A DNA stretch of 64,000 bases from positions 62,001 to 126,000 of the forward strand of contig NZ_LPXO01000008.1 in NCBI RefSeq assembly GCF_001482405.1, given 5' to 3'. Positions 33,325 to 43,414 of this stretch are shown piece by piece. How positions within the stretch are numbered: the first letter of the stretch is position 1; each line of letters starts with the position of its first letter. The DNA comes from Pseudoponticoccus marisrubri. GTDB lineage: Bacteria; Pseudomonadota; Alphaproteobacteria; Rhodobacterales; Rhodobacteraceae. A program made the position numbers and the translations under genes. The notes below the pieces were generated by a model that saw only the letters and a list, made by a program, of their open reading frames with translations, had not been told where the DNA came from and did not search any database.

Positions 33325-34488
33325 TCAAACCGCGCGGCGCCGCTCGGCCACCAGTTCGGCCACGCGGCGGCCCCAGGCGTCCCAGTTGAGCCGCGCCTCG
33401 TAGAGATCCCGCGCCGACCGGCAGAGCGCGACATAGCGCGCGGGGTCGTCGATATAGCTGCGGATCAGCCGGGCGAAGGCGGCCGCATCGCTGCCCAGCG
33501 GCAGGGCATGGCCGTTCTGCCCGTCCCAGACCGGAACGCCGCCCACTTCGAGGCAGAGCGACGGCAGGCCATGGGCCGAGGCCTCGCAAAAGGCGAAACC
33601 GTAGGATTCCACCGAGGGCTGGACGAGGAAATGCGCCCGGGCCAGCGCCGCCTCGAAGGTGGCCAGCTCTTCGGGCACGGATTTGTTCAGTTGCGGATGC
33701 ACCGTCACCTGCGCCGAGCGGTGGAACTCCGGCGGCACGCAGCCGATGACCGTCAGCCGCGCATCCAGCCCCGCGGCGCGCAGCTGCTGCATCGTGTCGA
33801 AGGCGACCGGCCCGCCCTTGGCGAACCAGTCCCGCCCGATCACCAGCAGCTCGATTGGCGCACCGGGTGACACGGCGCGCGGCGCCGGGGGCGGCGGCAT
33901 GGGGATGTTCGCGCCCCAGGGCACCAGGTGGCAGCGGTCAGGATCCAGGTCATAGCGTGTCTGCGTCTCGTGCCACAGCCAGCGCGAGGGCCAGAGCAGC
34001 AGGTCCACCGAGCGGAAGGCCGCGCGTTCCTGCCGCTCGACCCAGTCGTCCAGCAGCCGGCCAAGCGGAAAGACCCGGCGATAGGCCTGCCCGATCTCGG
34101 ACAGGCGGTAGACCGTGGGCGTCGCATCCGAGGTGAAGGCCGTAATCATGCCCGGCGGCACGCGCAGCCCGGCCAGCGTGTGAAACGCATAGGCGCCAAA
34201 GAGCATGTCCGCCGGATTGGCGCGCAGTTCGCGCTCGATCCCGCTTGCGATGACCCTGCGCAGTGCCAGATGCGCGCGCCAGCGCAGCCGCATCGTCACG
34301 CGGTCCGGCGCGGCCATGATCAGCCGGCGTAGCGGCTCGGCCGCGGACCAGCCCTGCGACAGGATGGTCACGTCGCCCACATGTTCCTGCAGCGCGTCGT
34401 GGATCCGGGCATTGCCGCCGGAATACATGTTGCGGTCCAACGGCGAGTGGTCGCACAGATAGGCGATCCTGAGCCGGGGCAATGTCAC
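33325..34488 (-). CDS. GT4-type glycosyltransferase
   Basis: Cytosolic retaining glycosyltransferase of 387 residues with a GT-B fold. The N-terminal domain begins RIAYLCDHSPLDRN. The donor-binding half holds ELLVIGRDWFAKGG and VQPSVESYGFAFCEASAHGLPSLCLEVGG, the E-x7-E type motif of GT4. The start is GTG with AAGGA eight bases upstream; a frame to 34608 was not supported. It converges with the amylosucrase after three bases and diverges from the polymerase-like gene across 260 bases. Donor and acceptor are unknown. Confidence 0.83.
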   Translation of the reverse strand: MTLPRLRIAYLCDHSPLDRNMYSGGNARIHDALQEHVGDVTILSQGWSAAEPLRRLIMAAPDRVTMRLRWRAHLALRRVIASGIERELRANPADMLFGAYAFHTLAGLRVPPGMITAFTSDATPTVYRLSEIGQAYRRVFPLGRLLDDWVERQERAAFRSVDLLLWPSRWLWHETQTRYDLDPDRCHLVPWGANIPMPPPPAPRAVSPGAPIELLVIGRDWFAKGGPVAFDTMQQLRAAGLDARLTVIGCVPPEFHRSAQVTVHPQLNKSVPEELATFEAALARAHFLVQPSVESYGFAFCEASAHGLPSLCLEVGGVPVWDGQNGHALPLGSDAAAFARLIRSYIDDPARYVALCRSARDLYEARLNWDAWGRRVAELVAERRRAV

Positions 34489-34610
34489 GGTCGCATCCTT
34501 TCGGGTCGCGGAATCGGGCCAGCCCGGGTCTGTCCCCGGCCACGCCCGGACTATAGGGCAGATGCGGCGGCTTTGGGGCGCTTTGTGGGATCTCGCGCGA
34601 CGATCCATCC

Positions 34611-34626
34611 CGGGCCCCGGGGCCCG
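34611..34626. repeat. 16-bp perfect GC palindrome in divergent region
   Basis: CGGGCCCCGGGGCCCG lies in the middle of the 260-base space between the divergent glycosyltransferase and polymerase-like genes. It could be a regulator site or only a GC-rich coincidence. No clear promoter boxes are seen in this gap. Confidence 0.4.
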
Positions 34627-34748
34627 ACGCCTTCACGGTTTTGCTGCATTGCGGTCGCGACTTTGCCCGATGCCGCTGCTATCAGATGCGCACGGGTTCC
34701 CCTGCCACCGGACAGGCGGGCCCGCCTGTTCTGGCTGACCCGGGGACC

Positions 34749-36152
34749 ATGCCCAATCCGATCGCCTTTCTCGCGCTGGCCATCTGGCCGATCGTCATCG
34801 TGGCGCTGTTCGGGCGGCTGCGGGCGGATCGCGCGCTGATCTGGGGGCTGATGCTGGGCTATCTCTTCCTGCCCGAAAGCCCCGCGGTCTTCGACCTGCC
34901 GCTGATGCCGCCGCTGAACAAGCACAATATCCCCGCGCTGGCGGCCTTCATGGTGACGCTGTGGAAATTCGGCGACCAGGGCGGATCCTACCTGCCGCAA
35001 TCGCTGGCCGGGCGGGTGCTGCTGGCGACCTTCATCCTGTCGCCCGCCCTGACCGTGCTGAACAACGAGGAGCCCGTCTTCTACGGGCAGGTCGGCCTGC
35101 CCGGCCTGACGATCAAGGACGCGGTGGCGCTGGTGCTGGGGCAGTTCCTGCTGGTTCTGCCCTTCCTTCTGGCCCGCAAGCACCTGGCCAGCGGCGGGGC
35201 CCAGCGCGAGATCCTCTTCGCGCTGATGGTGGGCGGGCTGGTCTACTCGCTGCTGATGCTGATCGAGATGCGCCTGTCGCCGCAGCTGAACCTGTGGGTC
35301 TACGGCTATTACCAGCACCTGTTCGGCCAGTCGATCCGCGGCGGCGGCTACCGCCCGGTCGTGTTCCTCTATCACGGGCTCTGGACGGCCTTCTTCGCCA
35401 TGACGGCGCTGGTCTCGGCCTGGGCGCTGTGGCGCGAGCGGCTGGATGACGGCCGCTTCAAGCTACTCTTGGCGGGGCTCTACCTGGGCGCCATCGTGGT
35501 GCTGTCCAACTCGCTGGGCGCGCTGCTATTCGCGGTGCTGCTGGTGCCCATGGTGATCTTCCTCGGCACGCGGATGCAGGTGCGCATCGCCATGGTGATC
35601 GGCCTTCTGGCGCTGGCCTACCCGGTGCTCAAGGGCGCCGACCTTGTGCCCGAGCAGCGCCTGCTGAACCAGGCCGCCAGCATCGACCCGCAGCGCGCCG
35701 CCAGCCTCGAATTCCGCTTCGACAACGAGAACACGCTGCTGGAGCGCGCCTATCTCAAGCCGGTCTTCGGCTGGGGCAGTTGGGGGCGCAACCACATCCT
35801 CGACCCGGTCTCGGGCAATATCCTGACGGTGACCGACGGGCGCTGGATCATCGTGATCGGTGTCTATGGCTGGGTCGGTTTCGTGGCCGAGTTCGGGCTG
35901 CTGATCCTGCCGCTGCTGCTGATCGGGCGCGAGGTCATGGCCAGCGAGCGCGGCCGTGTCTCGCCACTGGTCGGGCCGCTCTGCCTGATGCTGGCGATCA
36001 ACGTCACCGACATGATCCCCAACGCCACGCTGACGCCGCTGACATGGCTGATCGTGGGCGCATTGACGGGCTATGCCGAGAAGCTGCGCGCCGAAAGGCT
36101 GCGCCTGCGCAGCGCACGGCTAGAAGGGTTGCAATGGAAATCGATCATGTAA
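34749..36152 (+). CDS. O-antigen ligase/polymerase-like membrane protein
   Basis: Polytopic membrane protein of 467 residues with about eleven hydrophobic segments, including [27 protein letters not shown] and [32 protein letters not shown] large polar loop lies between residues about 310 and 375, including [21 protein letters not shown]. This is the layout of Wzy_C/O-antigen-ligase family proteins, which polymerise or transfer lipid-linked glycan in the periplasm. The start MPNPIAF gives a clean first helix; an ATG at 34686 is possible. It overlaps the next glycosyltransferase by 19 bases. Confidence 0.75.
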   Translation: MPNPIAFLALAIWPIVIVALFGRLRADRALIWGLMLGYLFLPESPAVFDLPLMPPLNKHNIPALAAFMVTLWKFGDQGGSYLPQSLAGRVLLATFILSPALTVLNNEEPVFYGQVGLPGLTIKDAVALVLGQFLLVLPFLLARKHLASGGAQREILFALMVGGLVYSLLMLIEMRLSPQLNLWVYGYYQHLFGQSIRGGGYRPVVFLYHGLWTAFFAMTALVSAWALWRERLDDGRFKLLLAGLYLGAIVVLSNSLGALLFAVLLVPMVIFLGTRMQVRIAMVIGLLALAYPVLKGADLVPEQRLLNQAASIDPQRAASLEFRFDNENTLLERAYLKPVFGWGSWGRNHILDPVSGNILTVTDGRWIIVIGVYGWVGFVAEFGLLILPLLLIGREVMASERGRVSPLVGPLCLMLAINVTDMIPNATLTPLTWLIVGALTGYAEKLRAERLRLRSARLEGLQWKSIM

Positions 36153-37420
36153 GCCGCCCGCGCGTGCTGGCGATCGCCGAGGCCGCCAATCCCGAATGGG
36201 TCAGCGTGCCGCTGGTCGGCTGGTCGCTGGCCACTGCCCTGCGCGAGGTGGCAGAGGTCCATATCGTCACGCAGGTGCGCAACCGCGACGCCTTCCTGCG
36301 CGCCGGCATGGTCGAGGGGCAGGATTTCACCGCCATCGATTCCGAGCGGCTGGCTCGGCCCATGTGGAAGCTGGCCGAGCGCCTGCGCATGGGCGAGGGC
36401 AAGGGCTGGACCATGGTGCAGGCGGTCAATGCGCTCAGCTATCCCTGGTTCGAGCGGCTGGTCTGGCGCATTTTCGGCCCGCGCATCCGGGATTTCGACA
36501 TCGTGCACCGGATCACGCCGCTCTCGCCGACGATCTCGTCGCTGCTGGCGGCGCGCTGTGCGCGGGCCGGCGTGCCCTTCATCCTCGGGCCACTGAATGG
36601 CGGCGTGCCCTGGCCCGCGGGCTTCGAGGCCGAGCGCCGGGCCGAGAAGGAATGGCTGAGCCATGTGCGCGCGGCCTACAAGCTCTTGCCCGGGCGCGGG
36701 GCCACGCTGCGGCAGGCCGCGGCGATCCTCGCCGGCTCGCGCCACACCGCTTCCGAGATGCCGCGCGCCGTGCAGGACAAGGTGGTCTGGCTGCCCGAGA
36801 ACGGCATCGACCCCGCGCGGTTCAACCGGGTCGCCACGCCCGGCGCGGGACTGCGCGCCGCCTTTGTCGGGCGGCTGGTGCCCTACAAGGGGCCCGACAT
36901 GCTGCTGGAGGCCGCCGCGCCGCTGCTGGCCGACGGGCGCCTGACGCTCGACATCATCGGTGACGGGCCCATGCGCCCGCAGCTCGAGGCGCAGGCGGCC
37001 GGGCTGCCCGGCGTCACTTTCCACGGCTGGCAGGCACACGAGGCGGTGCAGGATGTGCTGGCGCGCTGCCACCTGCTCTCCTTCCCCTCGATCCGGGAAT
37101 TCGGCGGCGGTGTCGTGCTCGAGGCGATGGCGCTGGGCGTGGTGCCGCTGATCGTCGATTATGCCGGGCCGGGCGAGCTGGTGACCGCGGAGACCGGGCT
37201 CAAGGTGCCCTGCGGCCCGCGGGAGGAGATCATCGCGGGCTTCCGTTCGGCGCTGGAGAAACTGGTCGCGGATCCGACGCACCTGCCCGGCATGGCCGCC
37301 GCAGCGCGGGACAGGGTGCAGCGCCATTTCACGTGGCAGCGCAAGGCGCGGCAGGTGGCGCAGGTCTACGCCGCGGTGCAGGCGGGACGGCCGCTGACGG
37401 GGCTCGACCTCTTCGCGTAA
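36134..37420 (+). CDS. GT4-type glycosyltransferase
   Basis: Retaining GT-B glycosyltransferase of 428 residues. The acceptor domain contains [24 protein letters not shown] and [13 protein letters not shown]. The donor domain has [30 protein letters not shown] and [35 protein letters not shown], the full GT4 signature with both glutamates. It overlaps the polymerase-like gene by 19 bases and is translated with it. It ends 13 bases from the opposing acetyltransferase. It adds one sugar of the repeating unit; which one is unknown. Confidence 0.88.
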   Translation: MEIDHVSRPRVLAIAEAANPEWVSVPLVGWSLATALREVAEVHIVTQVRNRDAFLRAGMVEGQDFTAIDSERLARPMWKLAERLRMGEGKGWTMVQAVNALSYPWFERLVWRIFGPRIRDFDIVHRITPLSPTISSLLAARCARAGVPFILGPLNGGVPWPAGFEAERRAEKEWLSHVRAAYKLLPGRGATLRQAAAILAGSRHTASEMPRAVQDKVVWLPENGIDPARFNRVATPGAGLRAAFVGRLVPYKGPDMLLEAAAPLLADGRLTLDIIGDGPMRPQLEAQAAGLPGVTFHGWQAHEAVQDVLARCHLLSFPSIREFGGGVVLEAMALGVVPLIVDYAGPGELVTAETGLKVPCGPREEIIAGFRSALEKLVADPTHLPGMAAAARDRVQRHFTWQRKARQVAQVYAAVQAGRPLTGLDLFA

Positions 37421-37433
37421 GCCAGCGCCCCAG

Positions 37434-37961
37434 TCAGACCGTGCGGCGTGAGATCACCCGGGCCGGCACGCCTGCCATGGTTGCCCCGGCCGGCACATCC
37501 TGCGTGACCACCGCATTGGCCCCGATCACCGCGTGATCGCCCACCTTCAGCGGGCCGATCAGCTTGGCGCCCGCGCCGATATCGACATGGCCGCCCAGCA
37601 CCACCGGCCCGGCCAGGGTCACCTGGTGGAAGATCATGCAGTTCACGCCGATCACCGCCTCGGGGTGGATGATGATCCCGGTGGGATGGGTCAGCCGCAG
37701 CCCGCCGCCGATCTTCGTGGTCAGGTGCAGCTCGCTCTGGCAGATCGTCGACCACCACAGGTGGTTGAGCACCCAGTAGCGCGCGGCCAGCCGGCCGAAC
37801 ATCCCGCCCCGGGCCCGCGCCGCCTGGTAGCGGCGCACGGCGCGGATCATCTTCTTGCCCGGATCCCAGAAGCGCTCGATCCGCTCGCGCGACCAGTCCG
37901 GCACCTCGGCGGAAATTCCGATTTCGTCCACCTGTCCCGCCCCCGGCCCGCAAATCGCCAC
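37434..37961 (-). CDS. hexapeptide-repeat acetyltransferase, serine acetyltransferase-like
   Basis: Left-handed beta-helix acyltransferase of 175 residues. Hexapeptide repeats run from about 95 to 165 (LTHPTGIIIHPEAVIGVN, LGGHVDIGAGAKLIGPLKVGDHAVIGANAVVTQDVPAG) and end ATMAGVPARVIS. It looks like the C-terminal half of serine acetyltransferase (HPTGIIIHPEAVIG, MIFHQVTLAG), as found in many polysaccharide clusters. Acetylation of a sugar is more likely than cysteine synthesis here. GTG start with AGGG seven bases upstream. It reads leftward, divergent from the OafA-type gene. Confidence 0.8.
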   Translation of the reverse strand: MAICGPGAGQVDEIGISAEVPDWSRERIERFWDPGKKMIRAVRRYQAARARGGMFGRLAARYWVLNHLWWSTICQSELHLTTKIGGGLRLTHPTGIIIHPEAVIGVNCMIFHQVTLAGPVVLGGHVDIGAGAKLIGPLKVGDHAVIGANAVVTQDVPAGATMAGVPARVISRRTV

Positions 37962-38058
37962 AGTCGCGCCCTGAAATGCGCCATCGCGACGCCTATGGCA
38001 ACAGGGACGTGCCGTGTAGAAACAAGGCGTGCCGCCGCGCCCTGCCAGAAGGACACAG

Positions 38059-40110
38059 ATGACCGCGCTTCCCGCCCTGCCCTACCGCCCCGAGATCGAC
38101 GGGCTGCGCGCCGTCGCCGTGCTGGCGGTGGTGCTGTACCATTTCGGCCTGCCGCTGCAGGGCGGCTTCGTGGGCGTGGACGTGTTCTTCGTCCTGTCGG
38201 GCTACCTGATCGGCGGCATCCTCTGGCGCGAATACCGCGAGACCGGGCGCATCTGGCTGGCCAATTTCTACGTCCGAAGGTTCCGGCGGCTGGCGCCCGC
38301 CTTCTTCGCGATGATCGCGGTGACGGCGCTGCTGGGCTGGGCGCTGCTGCTTCCCTTCGAATACCGCGAGTTCGGCAAGACGGTGATCGCCTCGACCGTC
38401 TACCTGTCCAACATCCTGTTCTATCGGCAGGCGGGCTATTTCGACAGCGCCTCCGAGGACAAGCCGCTGCTGCATACCTGGTCGCTGGCCGTCGAGGAGC
38501 AGTTCTACATCGTCCTGCCACTGCTGTTGCTGGCGCTGTCGCGGCTGCGCCGCCCCTGGGGGCCGGTGGTGGTGCTGGGCGCGCTCTGGGCGCTGTCGCT
38601 CGCCGCCTGCGTCGCGCTGACCCCGACCCAGCCGCAGGCGGCCTTCTACCTGTTTCCCTTCCGCGCGTGGGAGCTGTTGTCCGGCGTGCTGCTGGCGATC
38701 TGGGGGGCCGAGACGCGGGCCAGCTGGCGCGGCCACCCTGCCCTGTCATGGGTCGGGCTGGGGCTGATCCTGCTGTCCATCCTCGTGATCCCGGCCGGGC
38801 CGGGCTTTCCGGGGCTCCTGGCGCTGCTGCCGGTGCTGGGCACCGTGCTGGTCCTGTCCAGCGGCGCGGATGACAACCCGGTCAACCGGCTGCTCTGCCA
38901 CCCGGTGGCGCGGTTCTTCGGGTTGATCTCCTATTCGCTCTACCTCTGGCACTGGCCGATCTTCACCTTCTCCGACTACCTGCGCGACGGCTATGGCCTG
39001 ATCGAGGCGCCGGTCTGGATCGCCCTGTCGATCGGGCTGGGCTGGCTGTCCTGGCGCTTTGTCGAGACGCCGGTGCGGCAGGCCCGCGCCCTGCCGGGCG
39101 GGGTGGTGCTGGGCGGCACGGCGCTGGCTTCGGTCGCGGCGCTGGCGCTGGGGGGCTGGCTGTTCCTGCGCGACGGGCTGCCCGACCGGTTCGGCCCCGC
39201 GGCCCGCCCCCACATCGCCGCGACGGGTGATTTCCTGCAGGACTGGAGCCGCTGCCACATTGCCGACACCCTGCCGCTGCAGGGGCTCGAGGTCTGCCCG
39301 ATCGGCCCCGAGGGCGCGCCCAAGGTGCTGGTCTGGGGCGACAGCCATGTGCGCGCCGTGCGCGAGGGGCTGGACGCCGCCGCGCACGAGGCCGGCGTGC
39401 CCGGCCTGATCCTGTGGCGCGCCGGCTGTCCGCCGCTGGTCGGGTTGCGCAAGGTCGAAAGCGCGGCGAGCCCAGCGCAGGACACGCTGTGCACCCAGGC
39501 CAACCTGCAGATCCGGCAGGGGTTGGGCCGGCTGGACAGTGTCGACACGGTGCTGCTGATCGGGCGGTGGAGCTATTATGCCAGCGGCACGGGCACCGGG
39601 CTGGATGCCGCAAACCGGATCGACCTCTACCCCACGACGCGGCCACCCAGCGCGCAGGACACCAATGCACGGCTGCTGGTGCGCGCGGCGCAGGACACGG
39701 TCGCAGTGCTACAGGATTGGGTCGACGAAATCTTCGTGCTGCGCCAACCCCCCGAGATCCCCGCCTATGACAGCCGCGAAGCCGCGCGCGAAGCCGCCCA
39801 TGCCGGCTGGCCGCTGGCCGCCGCACCGCGTGTCGCGGCCTCGGTCCCGCGCGAGGCGCTGGCGCTGCGCGCCGCACTGGCCGATGCGCCCTGGCAGGAC
39901 CTGGCCGAGACGGGCGCGATCACGCTGCTCGACCCCTGGCCGCGCTTCTGCAACGCGACGGCGTGCCACGCGGTGCGCGACGGGGTGGGCCAGTATTTCG
40001 ACAACAACCACCTGACCAATGCCGCCGCCCTGCGGGTGCGCGACCTCTTCGCGCCGGTCTTTGCGCGCACCACGCGGCAGACCGCCCTGACCGGGCCCGC
40101 GACGCGATGA
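38059..40110 (+). CDS. OafA-type acyltransferase fused to SGNH domain
   Basis: Membrane acyltransferase of 683 residues that O-acylates surface glycans. Residues 1 to about 375 form the acyltransferase-3 domain with about ten membrane helices: YRPEIDGLRAVAVLAVVLYHFG, GVDVFFVLSGYLI, HTWSLAVEEQFYIVLP and YSLYLWHWPIF. The C-terminal periplasmic SGNH esterase-like domain has VWGDSHV (S429) and YFDNNHLT (D648, H651). This two-domain layout is that of OafA, which acetylates O-antigen. AAGGACACAG precedes the ATG. It ends in ATGA shared with the GMC oxidoreductase, the first of three coupled genes. Confidence 0.9.
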   Translation: MTALPALPYRPEIDGLRAVAVLAVVLYHFGLPLQGGFVGVDVFFVLSGYLIGGILWREYRETGRIWLANFYVRRFRRLAPAFFAMIAVTALLGWALLLPFEYREFGKTVIASTVYLSNILFYRQAGYFDSASEDKPLLHTWSLAVEEQFYIVLPLLLLALSRLRRPWGPVVVLGALWALSLAACVALTPTQPQAAFYLFPFRAWELLSGVLLAIWGAETRASWRGHPALSWVGLGLILLSILVIPAGPGFPGLLALLPVLGTVLVLSSGADDNPVNRLLCHPVARFFGLISYSLYLWHWPIFTFSDYLRDGYGLIEAPVWIALSIGLGWLSWRFVETPVRQARALPGGVVLGGTALASVAALALGGWLFLRDGLPDRFGPAARPHIAATGDFLQDWSRCHIADTLPLQGLEVCPIGPEGAPKVLVWGDSHVRAVREGLDAAAHEAGVPGLILWRAGCPPLVGLRKVESAASPAQDTLCTQANLQIRQGLGRLDSVDTVLLIGRWSYYASGTGTGLDAANRIDLYPTTRPPSAQDTNARLLVRAAQDTVAVLQDWVDEIFVLRQPPEIPAYDSREAAREAAHAGWPLAAAPRVAASVPREALALRAALADAPWQDLAETGAITLLDPWPRFCNATACHAVRDGVGQYFDNNHLTNAAALRVRDLFAPVFARTTRQTALTGPATR

Positions 40111-41672
40111 GCCACCCGGCCGCGCAAACCCGTTGGGACGCCATCGTGATCGGCACCGGGATCGGCGGCGGCACGATCGGGCGCGCGCTGGCCGAGGCGG
40201 GGCAGAAGGTGCTCTTCCTCGAACGCGGGTCCGCCGGGTTCCGGCGCGAAGAGAACGGCCTGTCCGAGATCTTCGTCCCCGAGGCACGGCAGGCCCGCGG
40301 GCTCTGGCCCGACCCGGTCCATGTCACGTTGAACGGGCGCGAAGAAAGCCTCTACGCCCCGCTGGGCGCGGGGCCGGGCGGGTCCTCGGTCTTCTACGCG
40401 GCGACGCTGGAGCGCCCCGAGCGCCACGACCTGGACGATCGTCCCGACCGGCCTCACCCGACCGGCGGCTGGCCGGTGGGGTTCGACGCCTTCGCGCCGT
40501 GGTTCGACGCGGCCGCCCGGCTCTACGAGGTGCATGGCGCGCCCGACCCGGCCGCGACCGAGGCGCCGCTGCCGCTGCGCGCGCCGCCGCCACTGACCGA
40601 GACCGAGGCCTCGCTGATGCAGAGCCTGTCGGCCGCCGGGCTGCACCCCTACCACGCGCCCACGGCGCTGCGCCGCATCGACGGCTGTCGGATGTGCCTT
40701 GGCCACAAATGCCCCGAGAGCTGCAAGATGGACGGCCGCTCGGCCGGGGTGGAGCCGGCGCTGGCCACGGGCAACGCCACGCTGCTCTGCGACGCGCAGG
40801 TCACGCGGCTGACCAGCGAAGGTGACCGCGTGACCGGGGTCGAGGCACGCATCGGGGTCACGCCGGTCCGGTTCACCGCCGAGCGCTACATCCTGGCCGC
40901 CGGGGCACTGAACTCGCCCCGCCTGCTGCTGGCCTCGGCCTGCGAGAGGTTCCCGCAGGGGCTTGCCAATCGCTCGGGCCTTGTGGGGCGCAACCTGATG
41001 TTCCACCTCAACGAGCTCTTCGCGCTCTGGCCCAAGGGGGGCGCTTCCGGGGATGGCGCGACCAAGGCGATCGCCCTGCGCGATCTCTATTTCCACGACG
41101 GCCAGCGCTTCGGCACGGTGCAATCCATGGGGATCCGCGCCTCCTATGGCGAGATCGTGCATTACCTCAACCAGATGCTGGACCGTTCTCCGCTTGCCGG
41201 GGTGGCGGGGCTGCGCCAGATGACCCGCCTTCCGGCAGCGCTGGCCCACCGGCTCTTCGGCAGTGCGCAGATCTTCGTGGGCCTGCTCGAGGATCTGCCC
41301 GTCCCCGAGAACCGCGTCACCTACGACCCGGACAGGCCCGAGCGGCTGTCGCTGGTCTACACCGTGGATGACGCACTGCGCGCGCGGCGCAAGGCGTTCC
41401 GGCGGGCCATCGGCCACGCCTTTCGCGGGCATCGGCGCCTGTTCCTGGGCCACGCGCCCGAGCCGAATTTCGGCCATCCCTGCGGCACGCTGCGCTTCGG
41501 CACCGATCCCGCGCACTCCGTCCTACGCCCCGATTGCCGCAGCCATGACCTGGCCAATCTCTGGGTCGCCGACGCCTCGGTCTTTCCGACCTCGATGGGG
41601 GTCAATCCCAGCCTGACCATCGCCGCCAACGCGCTGCGCGTGGCCGCCCACCTGACGGAGCCCACCCCATGA
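40107..41672 (+). CDS. GMC family FAD-dependent oxidoreductase with Cys4 motif
   Basis: Flavoprotein of 521 residues. The FAD-binding start is DAIVIGTGIGGGTIGRALAEAGQKVLFLERG, and the C-terminal GMC part reads GHPCGTLRFG, then LWVADASVFPTSMGVNPSLTIAANALRVA. Between them lies C194-x2-C197-x4-C202-x3-C206 (CRMCLGHKCPESCK), which looks like an iron-sulfur ligand set, as seen in some sugar dehydrogenases of this superfamily. It may oxidise a sugar or alcohol of the glycan. No signal peptide is present. Coupled by ATGA on both sides, to the acyltransferase before and the SDR after. Confidence 0.85.
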   Translation: MSHPAAQTRWDAIVIGTGIGGGTIGRALAEAGQKVLFLERGSAGFRREENGLSEIFVPEARQARGLWPDPVHVTLNGREESLYAPLGAGPGGSSVFYAATLERPERHDLDDRPDRPHPTGGWPVGFDAFAPWFDAAARLYEVHGAPDPAATEAPLPLRAPPPLTETEASLMQSLSAAGLHPYHAPTALRRIDGCRMCLGHKCPESCKMDGRSAGVEPALATGNATLLCDAQVTRLTSEGDRVTGVEARIGVTPVRFTAERYILAAGALNSPRLLLASACERFPQGLANRSGLVGRNLMFHLNELFALWPKGGASGDGATKAIALRDLYFHDGQRFGTVQSMGIRASYGEIVHYLNQMLDRSPLAGVAGLRQMTRLPAALAHRLFGSAQIFVGLLEDLPVPENRVTYDPDRPERLSLVYTVDDALRARRKAFRRAIGHAFRGHRRLFLGHAPEPNFGHPCGTLRFGTDPAHSVLRPDCRSHDLANLWVADASVFPTSMGVNPSLTIAANALRVAAHLTEPTP

Positions 41673-42442
41673 CCCGCGTGACCCCCGACGACGGATTGGC
41701 CATCGTGACCGGCGCGGGCTCGGGGCTGGGCCGGGCACTTGCGCAAGAACTCTGCCGCCGCGGCTTCACCGTGGCCGGCACCGGTCGGCGCGCCGCAGCG
41801 CTGGAGGAGACGGGTGCCACCTGCACCGGCGGCACCTTCCTGCCCGTGCCGCTGGACGTCTCCGACGGCGATGCCGTTGCCACCACCTTTGCCGGGCTGC
41901 GCACGCGCCACGGCCCCCTTGCCCTTCTGATCAACAATGCCGCGATCTACCCGCGGCAGGATTTCCTGTCCGGCACGCCGCAGGGCTTCATGGACACGGT
42001 GGCGACCAATCTCGGCGGTCCGGTCCATTGCAGCCATGCCGCACTGCGCGACATGGCCGAGCAGGGCAAGGGACGGATCCTCAATGTCGCGACCTTTGCC
42101 GATATCGCGCCGCTGCCCGCCGCCTCGGCCTACTCGGTCTCGAAAGGGGCGGCGCGCATCCTGACCCGCGCCCTGGTCGCCGACCTGGGCGACCGCTTCC
42201 CGGGCATCGTGATCGGCGACTGGATGCCCGGCATGCTGAAGACCGGCATGGGCATACCCGACGGGCTGGACCCTGCCGTGGCCGCGCGCTGGGGGGCCGA
42301 ACTGGCCTGCCGCCGCGATTCCGCACTGACGGGCGCCGTGTTCGAAATGGACCACGAGGTCCTGCCGCCACGCGGGCTGAAGGGCAAGCTCAAGGACCTG
42401 GTGCTGATGCGCCGCCGCAGGCCGCGCCGACTGGAGGGTTGA
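41669..42442 (+). CDS. short-chain dehydrogenase/reductase
   Basis: NAD(P)-dependent SDR of 257 residues. The cofactor motif is VTGAGSGLGRALA, NNAAIYP follows, and the catalytic part is NVATFADIAPLPAASAYSVSKGAARIL with Tyr-x3-Lys. The usual catalytic serine lies in a less typical position (ATFAD). A basic C-terminus (LMRRRRPRRL) ends the protein. Translational coupling to the GMC oxidoreductase suggests that the two act on the same alcohol/ketone. It converges with the GT26 gene over a 161-base gap in which I see only a weak 5-bp hairpin. Confidence 0.85.
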   Translation: MTRVTPDDGLAIVTGAGSGLGRALAQELCRRGFTVAGTGRRAAALEETGATCTGGTFLPVPLDVSDGDAVATTFAGLRTRHGPLALLINNAAIYPRQDFLSGTPQGFMDTVATNLGGPVHCSHAALRDMAEQGKGRILNVATFADIAPLPAASAYSVSKGAARILTRALVADLGDRFPGIVIGDWMPGMLKTGMGIPDGLDPAVAARWGAELACRRDSALTGAVFEMDHEVLPPRGLKGKLKDLVLMRRRRPRRLEG

Positions 42443-42603
42443 GACCCCGCGCGCCCTGCGACAGCCCCCTCCCGGCGGCCGATCCGAACCGGATTGGCGG
42501 GCATTAGGGGAATATTCTGCGACTCACCTTAGGGTGAAGGGCGGTAGGGAGGGGGAATGCTGATATTTCGTCACCGCGCCGCGCGGCCCCCTGCCCCCTG
42601 CCC

Positions 42604-43368
42604 TCAGGCATCGCTTGAGCGCAGGCGCGAGACCAGCGCGCGCAGCATCTGCCCGGGCAGGATCGCCATGCATTTCAGGTAGCGCGGGCCCAGCCGCTTG
42701 GGATCGCCCGCCATGCGCCAGAGCCATTCCAGCGACAGGCGCCGCGCCCAGCCCGGGGCGCGCTTCTGCGTGCCGGCAAAGAAATCCAGCCCCGCCCCGA
42801 TCGAGGCAAAGCCCACCGCGGGCGCGATGCGCCGGCCGCGCGCCGCGAGGATCTCCTGCTTGGGCGCGCCCATGGCGATGAAACACAGCCGCGCGCCCGA
42901 GGCCGCCACCCGCTCCAGCGCGCGATCCGCGGCCGGGCCGGTGACATCGAACCCCATGGGCGGGGCCAGGCAACAGACGACCTGCAGGTCGCGCACCTCG
43001 CGTTCGAGATATTCCTTCGCCGCGGCCAGCACCGGGTCGCTGGCCCCCAGAAGCGCCACCTTCACACCGTGGCGCGCCGCGACATGGCAGAGCGGCAGGA
43101 TCGCCTCGGAGCCCGGGATCAGCGCCACCGGCCGCCCGGCCAGCCGGGCCATCCAGACGATCGGGTTGCCATCGGCCACCACGAAATCCTGCGCCGCATA
43201 GGCCGCGCGGAACGGCGCGGACTGGCGCAGCTTGACCAGGTGGTCGAGATTGAGGGTCGCAAGCGCAAAGCCCTTGCGTTGCGCAAAGCGCTCCACGATG
43301 CGGGCTTCCAGCACGGCCCAGCTTGGCACGTTGACCTCGACCTCGTGGTCGCCGATCCGAAAAATCAT
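42604..43368 (-). CDS. WecG/TagA/CpsF family glycosyltransferase (GT26)
   Basis: Glycosyltransferase of 254 residues that adds the second sugar, often ManNAc or its uronic acid, to a lipid-linked first sugar at the membrane. GT26 motifs are clear: LATLNLDHLVKL, VADGNPIVWMARL, ARLCFIAMGAPKQEI, GAGLDFFAGTQKRAPGW and LSLEWLWRMAGDPKRLGPRYL. The ATG start follows GCAGGG. It reads leftward, alone, divergent from the Gfo/Idh/MocA gene, with a GC-rich hairpin in the 193-base gap. No initiating sugar-phosphate transferase lies in the window. Confidence 0.9.
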   Translation of the reverse strand: MIFRIGDHEVEVNVPSWAVLEARIVERFAQRKGFALATLNLDHLVKLRQSAPFRAAYAAQDFVVADGNPIVWMARLAGRPVALIPGSEAILPLCHVAARHGVKVALLGASDPVLAAAKEYLEREVRDLQVVCCLAPPMGFDVTGPAADRALERVAASGARLCFIAMGAPKQEILAARGRRIAPAVGFASIGAGLDFFAGTQKRAPGWARRLSLEWLWRMAGDPKRLGPRYLKCMAILPGQMLRALVSRLRSSDA

Positions 43369-43398
43369 TGCAGCACCCTGCTCCCCCGCGCCTGCTTA

Positions 43399-43414
43399 GC
43401 GCGGTTTCCCGCGC
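43399..43414. repeat. GCGCGG/CCGCGC inverted repeat in divergent promoter region
   Basis: A 6-bp perfect stem with a TTTC loop lies 30 bases upstream of the GT26 start and 150 bases upstream of the Gfo/Idh/MocA gene. It may be an operator or a leader hairpin. The remainder of 43369-43561 holds no promoter I can name. Confidence 0.35.

Noticed and set aside
42524-42537. TCACC-TTAG-GGTGA hairpin between the convergent SDR and GT26 genes
   Set aside because: A stem of only five base pairs without a T-run is too weak to call a terminator.
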